This document shows positions 56,596 to 64,000 of a stretch of 64,000 bases of DNA, one piece after another. How positions within the stretch are numbered: the first letter of the stretch is position 1; the number at the start of each line of letters is the position of its first letter. The DNA comes from Coptis chinensis (lineage: Eukaryota; Streptophyta; Magnoliopsida; Ranunculales; Ranunculaceae): the NCBI GenBank assembly GCA_015680905.1, contig CM027381.1, forward strand, positions 14,857,501 to 14,921,500, read 5' to 3'. The position numbers and the translations under genes are program-made. The notes beneath the pieces are model-generated. The model was not told the origin of the DNA. It did no database searches and worked only from the letters and a program-made list of their open reading frames with translations.

Positions 56596-59500
56596 TCATG
56601 TAGGTAGCTCTAAAAATGGTTTTAAACGGTGTGCATTTACTTTAAAACTAGTACCTCGTTTTGGATCCTCTAACTCTATTGCACCATAGTGTGTAACGTT
56701 TCTTACAAAGTAAGGACCTGACCATCTAGACCACAATTTCCCTGGAAATAATTCTAATCTAGAGTCATAGAGTAAAACTTTCTGACCTGAGTAGAAATCT
56801 TTTCTTAAAATTTGTTTATCATGGGCTAGCTTTGTTCTTTTCTTATAGTTCTTTGAACTTTCATAGGCGTCACTCCGTATTTCTTCTAACTTCGTTTAGT
56901 CAGAGCTTTCTTTGTTCTCCAAAATTTATCTAATTCGAGTTCATGGCTCTAACAGCCCAATAAGCTCGGTGTTCTAGTTCGACAGGTAGGTGACAAGTCT
57001 TGCCATAGACAATACGATAAGGGGACATAGATATAGGAGTTTTGAACGCAATACGATAAGCCCATAAAGCATCATTAAGTCTAAAATACCAATCTTTCTT
57101 TGAAGGGCTAATTGTTTTCTCTAGAATATTTTTTATCTCCCTATTCAAAACTTCGGCTTGCCCATTTGTTTGTGGATGGTATGGAAGAGCAACTTTATGT
57201 GTTATTCCGTACTTGGACAATTAGATTTCCAAATACCCGATTGCAAAAATGCGAGCCATTATCACTAATTATAGCTCTAGGAGTTCCGAACTTAGGTTAA
57301 ATATATGCTTTAAGAAAATCTACGACCACTTTATGATCAGCGGTCCTTGTTGCTATGGCTTCTACCCATTTGGACATATAATCAACTGCCACTAGGATGT
57401 ATAGAAAACCATTAGATTGAGGGAAAGGGCCCATGAAGTCTATACCCCATACGTCAAAAATTTCACATATGAGAATGGATTGTTGGGGCCATTCATTTCG
57501 TTTGGTTATTTTTCCTAAATGTTGGCATCTAGAACAAGCTTTACAATAGATTATAGCATCTCTAAACATGGTGGGCCAATAAAATCCACACTGTAAAATC
57601 TTAGCAGCGGTTTTTCTTGAACCGAAATTCCCACCACAAGCTTGGTCATGGCAAAAAGATAGAATAGATTGTTGCTCAAATTTCAGGATGCATCTACGGA
57701 TTATTTGATCTGGGCAATACTTAAATAGGATTTGACGAAGAAAATATCCTTTTCTGGTTTGGTCCAATGAGATGGGATTTGATTGGTCACTAAATAATTC
57801 ACGATGTCAGCATACCATGGTACTCATGAAATATTATAGAGGTGTTCGTCAGGAAAGTTTTCTCGAATACCATGGTACTACATTTTCCTTTCCTTGTTTG
57901 TCGTGGATTTCTAAGTCAAATTCTTGTAAAAGAAGGAACCAACGAATTAAACGTGGCTTAGCATCTTGTTTAACTATTAAGTGGCGAAGCGCCGCATGAT
58001 CAGTATAAACTATAACTTTAGATCCAATAAGGTACGAACGAAATTTATCAAGGGAAAAGACGATAGCTAACAACTCTTTTTCAGTTGTGGAATAGTTTCT
58101 TTGAGCATCATTAAGTGTTTTACTCGCGTAGGATATTACATAAGTTACTTTGTCCACTTTTTGGCCTAGAACAGCTCCTACGGCATAATCGGATGCATCA
58201 CACATAATTTCAAAAGGTAATCTCCAATCAGGAGGTTTGATAATTGGTGCGGTTGTGAGTGCATGCTTAAGGTTTTCAAATGCGGTAAGGCAGTCTTCCC
58301 CAAATTCAAAATCACTATCTTTGACTAGAGATTTGTTAAAGGTCGTGCAATTTTGCTAAAATCCTTAATGAACCTACGGTAGAAACCGGCGTGTCCTAAG
58401 AAAGCTCGAATATCTTTTACACATTTTGGGACAGGGAGTTTAGCTATTAACTCAACTTTTGCTCTATCCACTTCAATACCCGCATCAGACACGGAATGAC
58501 CTAAAACAATCCCTTGTTTTACCATAAAATGACATTTCTCCCAGTTAAGTAATAGGTTGGTGTCACGACATCTTTTTAAGACTAAAGATAAATGGTGTAG
58601 ACAATCGTCAAATGTAGGTCCAAAAACAGAGAAGTCATCCATAAAGATTTCTATGAATTTTTCTACCATGTCACTAAAAATACTCATCATACACTGCTAG
58701 AAGGTAGCAGGTGCGTTACATAAGCCAAAAGGCATATGCCTATAAGCAAATGTTCCAAAGGTACATGTAAATGTAGTTTTCTCTTGATCGTTAGGATGAA
58801 TAAGGATTTGGTTATATCCAGAGTATCCATCTAAGAAACAGTAAAATGCTTGGCCGGCTAATCTTTCTAGCATTTAGTCTATGAATAGTAAAGGAAAGTG
58901 ATCCTTTCTAGTAACACTATTTAGCTTTCTATAGTCAATACATACTCTCCATCCGGTTTGCACTCTAGTAGGCACTAACTCATTGTGATCGTTGGCTACA
59001 ACCGTTATACCTGATTTCTTTGGTACTACTTGTACTGGACTAACCCACTTACTATCTGATATTGGGTATATAATATCGGCATCTAGAAGTTTGATTATTT
59101 CTGCAAGTACCACTTCTTTCATGTTAGGATTTAGACGTCGTTGTGGTTGGCAAGAAGTTTTGGCATTTTCTTCTAGGTGAATTCTATGTTGGACAACTGA
59201 AGGACTTATCCCTTTTATGTCACCTATGGACCATCTTATAACTTCTTTGTTTTCTCTTAGAATTTCTATTAGTTTAGTTTCTTGTTTACTAGTTAAGTTT
59301 GAAGCTATCACAACGGGTAATTCCTTTGCCTCATCTAAGAACACATATTTTAAGTTTGCAGGTAAAGGTTTTAACTCACGCCTAGGTGGTTCCGTTAATA
59401 TAGGTGGTTCAATTATATCCTGTGTCTTTTCTTTAAATTTATTAGATGCACCTAGAATGTTCTCATCTAGCAATGCATTAACCTGACATCTAACACTATC

Positions 59501-60658
59501 CTTTTCATAATCAGTAACTAATTGTGATAGGCACATTAACAGTGGATCTTCTGGATAGGTTTGTTCAAATGTTTCGGATGCTAATTCCTCAATCATACAC
59601 ATATCATCTACCCCTTCGGTATCATCAGGATGTTTCATAAGCTTAAAAACATTTACTTCCACTTTTAGATTCCCAAATGTTATTGTCATGCTCCCATTCC
59701 TACAATTTATTAGAGCTTCTGTTGTTGCTAAGAATGGTCTACCCAAAATGATAGGAATTTGGTTTCCATTTGTAGGTAAAGTGTCAAGAACTATAAAATC
59801 AATGGGGTAATAAAAATCAGAGACCTTGATAATTACATCCTCGATTACCCCTCGTGGAATCTTAACAGATCTATCAGCTAACTGTAGTCTAACATTTGTT
59901 GGTTTCAAGTCGTTTAACCCTTGTTGTTTATAAACTGAGTAAGGTAACAAATTCACACTAGCACCTAAATCCAATAATGCTTGATCAGTGTAGTCCTCTC
60001 CTATTCTACACATAACTGTAGGACTACCGGGGTCCTTATGTTTTACTACGGCTTGGTTCTGTAGAAAGGATGAACACCTTTGTGCAAGGAAAACTTCTTT
60101 TGGGATATTTGTTTTCTTTTTTACTAGGTCTTTTATGAATTTGGCATAGGAAGGCATTTGTTTAATTGCACTTAGAAAAGGAATATTGATATGTAGATTT
60201 TTAAAAATATTCATGATCTCATTATATTGTGCTTCCTTTTTGTTATCTTTTAACCTAGTGGGGAATGGTGCGGGTGGAATTTTTTCAGTTACCTGCTCTT
60301 TGGTTTTCTCAGTTTCAACTGGTTTTTCCTTATCTTTTGTTATAACAACTTCATCAGAATCAGGTATGTCAACTTTGTTATCTACTTTCTTTCTTGACCT
60401 AAGGGTAGATATCTAGTTAACTCCCTCTGTGGGTGCGGATGAAGGGGTGGTTTCAACTTGATAAACATTTCTACCTTTTGGGTTTTGTTCAGGTTGGCTT
60501 GGTAAGGTTCCTTTGGGTCTCTCGGCTAGACTAGCTAGTATCTGATTGAATTGTTGGCTTATCTATTGAGTCATAACATCAAATTTTTTGTCAATCCTTT
60601 TGAATTCATTCTCGGTCTTGGTGGCTAAAGCTTTCATGGTTTCATCTATGGTGTTGGG
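56596..60658 (-). pseudogene. E3 pol: protease, RT, RNase H, integrase, broken
   Basis: The gag frame continues through stops near 60659, 60558 and 60415 into the protease (LLDLGASVNLLPYSVYKQ, ILGRPFLATTEA) and RT (ISDSKWVSPVQVVPKK, CIDYRKLNSVT, catalytic FMDDFSVFG). RT stops at 58876-58874 and near 58690 both stand where E2 has Gln. After a frameshift near 58325 comes RNase H ([30 protein letters not shown]); its last Asp motif is lost in a deletion near 57860. Integrase (57767 to about 56600) has [20 protein letters not shown] with intact Asp, [19 protein letters not shown] and the C-terminal GKLWSRWSGPY, with a stop near 57297 and a frameshift near 57215. There are fewer lesions than in E2, as expected for the younger insertion. 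Confidence 0.93.
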
Positions 60659-62056
60659 TTAGGTTTGGTAATTAGCCATAAGATCAATGGTTAATTCTCT
60701 ATTCAAGTTTGTTTGTTGTTGTTGTTGTTGTGGGTAATATTGTGGAGAAAGTGCTACCGCACCTCTATTATTCATGTATTGTTGCCTATTGTTCCCTTGA
60801 TTACCTTGAAAACCATATTGGTTTTGCTGTGGAGACATGTTTTGTCTCCATGAATTGTTTGAGTTATTCCTAAGATCTGGGTTATAGTTGTTGTTGTTGT
60901 TAAAATTATTTTGATAACCCTGTCTTTTGAATGTATTAAAAGCACAAACATCATCAGTACCTTGAGCAACAAACATAGAGCAAACTGAGGTGTCATGATC
61001 TGTAGTAAGGCAATTTTCACAAAATTGATTGACACTCATTGCTTGTTGAGGTTGATTATTCTTTGGAGGGTTTAAAGTGAATGAATCAAATTTCTTGTTT
61101 AAGTTTTCGATTCCTGTGGTTAAACTAGCAATGGCACCTTCAAGTTTCTCATTGAGTTCATTTTTAATCTCATACATACCTGGTTTACTAAAACTTATCC
61201 CCCCATCTACCCGTGCCATGTCCTCATGGTCACTACTATTGGCCCAATCCTTAGAACTCTCATAAAAGTTTTGTAAAAAAGTGTAGGCTTCATCAGGAGT
61301 AAGACTAGTAAATCTTCCTCCATTCATTGATTCAATTAACTGACGGTTCATAGGTGAAAGACCTTTTATAAAGTAATGTACTATATTAAGTATGTCAAAA
61401 CCATGATGTGGGCAACGGACAAGTAAATCATTAAATCTATCCCATGTTGTATGAAACTCTTCATTAGGTTTTCCTTTGAAGGTTGAAATAGCCAATTGCA
61501 TGGCCTCAGTTTTACGTAAAGGGTAATATTGTTTCATTAACTTTTGTGATAGTTGCTCCCAAGTAGTTATAGAATTAGAGGGTAGGGATCTATACCAACG
61601 TAGTACGGCATCCTCAAAAGTCAAAAGGAACAACCTTAATCTAGTTTCTTCAGGGGAAAGATGAGGTGCTTTAAAAGTACTTAATATGCTCAAGAACTTA
61701 CTCAGATGATTATATGGTTCTTCATTTATTTTTCCATAATATCTTGGCAACACATTAAGAATAGTGGGCTTAATCTCATAGTTATTGTTATTGTCGGGCA
61801 TCACTATGCAGTTCGATGGTTGAACCGTGATAGGTTGAAACAAGGTGCTAAGAGTTCTTTGATCAGCCATGGGGGCTAATGGTACTCTCTCTGTTGTATC
61901 CTCTAAGTCTACTAGTGGTGTGTGTGTTTCAGAATCAGAATCATATCCTAAGTTTGATGGTGTGGTCTCCTCCAAAATCAGAATTGGAAGACTGTTACAA
62001 GAATTAGCTCTTCTGATTAAACGTTTACGAGGTGAATCACGAAACCAAGTTTTCAT
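60659..62056 (-). CDS. E3 gag, intact reading frame, 465 residues
   Basis: The frame starts at ATG 62056 (MKTWFRDSPRKRLIRRAN), the first ATG after the leader, and is open to the stop at 60659. The gag capsid domain spans about residues 105-260: YNHLSKFLSILSTFKAPH, FEDAVLRWYRSLPSNSITTW, KLMKQYYPLRKTEAM, FHTTWDRFNDLLVRCPHH, IVHYFIKGLSPMNRQLIESM. A canonical zinc knuckle CENCLTTDHDTSVC (C-x2-C-x4-H-x4-C) lies near residue 345, followed by an Asn/Gln-rich tail ending in a Q run. Gag packages element RNA in virus-like particles. It is the only gag of the three with a complete knuckle. The same frame leads into pol, now separated by three stops. Confidence 0.92.
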   Translation of the reverse strand: MKTWFRDSPRKRLIRRANSCNSLPILILEETTPSNLGYDSDSETHTPLVDLEDTTERVPLAPMADQRTLSTLFQPITVQPSNCIVMPDNNNNYEIKPTILNVLPRYYGKINEEPYNHLSKFLSILSTFKAPHLSPEETRLRLFLLTFEDAVLRWYRSLPSNSITTWEQLSQKLMKQYYPLRKTEAMQLAISTFKGKPNEEFHTTWDRFNDLLVRCPHHGFDILNIVHYFIKGLSPMNRQLIESMNGGRFTSLTPDEAYTFLQNFYESSKDWANSSDHEDMARVDGGISFSKPGMYEIKNELNEKLEGAIASLTTGIENLNKKFDSFTLNPPKNNQPQQAMSVNQFCENCLTTDHDTSVCSMFVAQGTDDVCAFNTFKRQGYQNNFNNNNNYNPDLRNNSNNSWRQNMSPQQNQYGFQGNQGNNRQQYMNNRGAVALSPQYYPQQQQQQTNLNRELTIDLMANYQT

Positions 62057-63032
62057 GCACTAGATAATAAAGCTATATAAAATAATCTAATATGCACTTA
62101 ATTAACTAAATTATATTATCAAACTATATGATGCTAACTATTAATGCTAATTATGAGACTGCTAACAGGGGATTCACGGTGGAAGAGAAGTACTTACTGT
62201 TACAGCAAGCAAAACAAGTCCAAACAATTTGAAATTTTTATAGCTGTGACCTGATATGTCCAGAAAGTAGCCTGTAAAATGTCAGAGCAATCAGAGTTTG
62301 CTAAGTTCCTCTTCTGTATTGTTAAATCCTGCAGAGCCCAGTGAAGAAGCTTTCTGCACACACTGTAAACAATCGATTAAATAAATACGTAAAAGAGCAC
62401 TAAAAATCATGAAATTTTTACTGGAGTCTCCTGACATGTCAGGGATGATCCTGTAAAAAGTTTGGATTATTTAGAATTTTATATATCCTTCTTCTCGACT
62501 GTTCTTCCAGAGACCTTGGTCCTGAAAAGCTGCAGAAACACACTGAAAACAAGCAACTAGTTAAGTGGTCAAAACAGGTAAAAAATTACTCAAATTTTTA
62601 CTGGAAGCTCCTGACGTGTCGAGGTTCCTCCTGTAAAAAATTTAGAATTTTTGATATTGTACAAATAACTCTGCTCAACTTTTTTACAGATGCTTGGGTC
62701 CTAAAAACTGAAAACGAGGTACTACAAAGATGATGTTAGTTACCCAAGTAAAACAAGTACTAAAAATTCGAAAAAATTCCAAAAATTACCGATACTGTAC
62801 AGATCAACTCTGAAAAATTTCAGAATTTTTTGAAATTTCTAAATACGTTTTATGTACTGTTCTTTTCTGTTAAACAAATACAAAACTTTATGAAAATACT
62901 TTCTACTATGCAAATCTAATTCAATTATGGTAAATTAATATAATTATGCTAAATATGCAATTTAAACTATATGAATTCCTAAATTAAAGTAAACTTAAAT
63001 TAAATATTATATCACCTAATCAATTTAGAGCG
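62057..63032 (-). repeat. E3 5' leader with 180-bp tandem repeats
   Basis: Noncoding. The landmark CTGA(C/T)(A/G)TGTC occurs at 62251, 62431 and 62611, exactly 180 bp apart, each 20 bp after GAAATTTTTA-type sequence; a weaker fourth unit follows from about 62770. Other shared phrases are CTGCAGA/CTGAAAAC, CACACTG(T/A)AAACAA and CCTGTAAAA. Read on the minus strand the unit matches the ~179-bp units of the E1 leader. Confidence 0.8.
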
Positions 63033-63045
63033 GGCAGTGGTGCCA
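63033..63045 (-). other. E3 primer binding site
   Basis: TGGCACCACTGCC on the minus strand, one base after the LTR end, resembles TGGCGCCGTTGCC with three transitions (two G to A, one T to C), the Athila-type tRNA-Asp site. Confidence 0.8.
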
Positions 63046-63046
63046 T

Positions 63047-64000
63047 TGAAAAAGAACGCAACACGTAATTATTTATGTCGTTGTTTGTGTTACGTATCTT
63101 TTGCAAATCTTACTTAGCCTATTATATATTGATTAGTATAGTGGCTAGCAAGGTATCAATCCTACTCTAAATAACTAGTTGATTATAATAGAAATTTCTA
63201 ATTTAAATTACTCTAATGGATGCAAGTAAAAGATGTGGCTAAGTAATGATGAATATATAATTGATTTGATTTGAGATGTAAACTACGCATAAACTAAACT
63301 AAATTAAATATATGAATATGAATCAAGAGAGAGAATATCTTGGGAGAGATGAATCCACCAAAATTATAGAATTAGTCTAATAGATCTACCTATCATACTT
63401 AATATAAATCACCAATAGAAACTCACCATACCTACAAACCTTATGCTCATAAACATGATGATAATATGTGGCTTTCAACGTGCTTTCTATCTTTCCATCA
63501 AATATTTCTTCAATCTCCAATGATATCTTTTATCTAACCAAATTGTGCTTTAAGTGGCATTCAGTATACAACTCTATGTGCCATAAAGAATCCAATCATC
63601 ACACTAGAGCACTAAAAACTAGAAGAAAAGAATCTAGGGTTTGTAGTATTTGACTCTACACAATCTTGAATTACCCTAAGACCTCCTAACCTCCACAGGA
63701 GCGTTAGATCAATGGACAAATAAGAAGAAACTCAATGAGGGATTTAAACTAAAACATGATAGAAGAAGAACTAAACTAAAACATACGAAAAAAGCTTCAT
63801 CTCCCCTCCCAAGAAAAGGGAGATTAGCCCATCATACTATGCTATGAACACAATATGAAAAGGAATAATCTTTATAACTATTAATGGTGAAAAGATCTGA
63901 ACTTTCTTCTCTCTTAATTCTAGATCTAAGATGCAAAACACTCAATTTCCTAGATGATGTAAACTGAGATTTTTGTCCTTATATATTGACTTACATGCTT
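63047..64000 (-). repeat. E3 5' LTR, 954 bp inside the window
   Basis: It aligns with 49157-50110 with roughly 25 substitutions and one 1-bp indel. By comparison about 520 bp lie beyond the right edge. The TATA box is at 63977-63985 (minus). Confidence 0.93.
63977..63985 (-). promoter_or_regulatory. TATA box in the E3 5' LTR
   Basis: TATATAAGG on the minus strand, same position as in the 3' LTR. It would drive E3 transcription leftward. Confidence 0.6.

Larger units (their letters stand above)
32276..64000 (+). mobile_element. E2: Athila-type LTR retrotransposon, 3' LTR interrupted by E3
   Basis: The element is seen from its 5' LTR (32276-33865) through gag, pol and three downstream ORFs to the first 435 bp of the 3' LTR (48722-49156). 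E3 is inserted there and fills the window to the edge, so the rest of the E2 LTR and its target duplication lie beyond. Left and right LTR segments differ at about 10% of positions by eye. All coding parts contain stops or frameshifts. Confidence 0.92.
49157..64000 (-). mobile_element. E3: Athila-type LTR retrotransposon inserted in the E2 3' LTR
   Basis: Minus-strand element: 5' LTR at the right (63047 to beyond 64000), primer site 63045-63033, leader, intact gag, broken pol, two downstream ORFs, 3' noncoding region, purine tract and 3' LTR (50634-49157). The two LTRs show about 25 differences in ~950 aligned bases (by eye), so E3 is the youngest element here. Only about 0.5 kb is missing at the right edge. 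Confidence 0.93.

Noticed and set aside
62231-62790. CRISPR-like or satellite array
   Set aside because: Units are 180 bp, diverged, contiguous and inside the leader of an LTR element; this is an element-internal tandem repeat.

Overview
The window is plant nuclear DNA, almost certainly from a flowering plant. It is AT-rich and made mostly of transposable elements nested inside one another: Athila-type Ty3/gypsy LTR retrotransposons, a CACTA transposon, a Mutator-type MITE, a 5'-truncated LINE and a decayed Helitron helicase. I found no intact host gene. The species cannot be fixed from the sequence.

Layout. 1-775 (minus): the 5' end of a second type of gypsy element (LTR, primer site, start of gag) running off the left edge. 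776-4985: element E0, the eroded 3' half of an Athila-type element. 5010-6332: a dead Helitron PIF1-like helicase read in one frame. 6966-21270: a CACTA element with repeat-rich ends. Nested in it are E1 (9812-18945, complete, with target duplication attcc) and a MULE-type MITE (19560-20403, 9-bp target duplication). A tRNA-shaped relic lies near its right end. 21271-32275: older non-LTR DNA with a ~0.9 kb tandem duplication, an intron-containing RPA1-like pseudogene (26599-27895), a LINE tail (28727-29129, 13-bp target duplication) and unrecognised exon-like pieces. 32276 onward: Athila-type element E2. Its 3' LTR is split at 49156/49157 by a younger Athila-type element E3 on the minus strand, which fills the rest of the window.

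How the parts relate. E0, E1, E2 and E3 share one ground plan: LTRs starting TGATAAG (not preserved in E0), a primer site resembling the tRNA-Asp type used by Athila elements, gag, a DLGA aspartic protease, and a long 3' noncoding region ending in a purine tract. E2 and E3 also carry RT, RNase H and integrase and then extra ORFs of one protein family, in different number and order. E1 lacks RT, RNase H and integrase and looks non-autonomous. Left and right LTRs of E3 differ at roughly 2-3% of sites, those of E2 at about 10% (by eye), which agrees with the nesting order.

Most notable signal. All four Athila-type copies carry a compact set of hairpins about 20-180 nt before the 3' LTR. The arms differ between copies, but the changes are paired: six base pairs are changed on both sides. 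This points to a selected RNA (or DNA) structure in the 3' noncoding region. A second structural feature is a set of 180-bp tandem repeats in the 5' leader of E3, with related ~179-bp units in E1.
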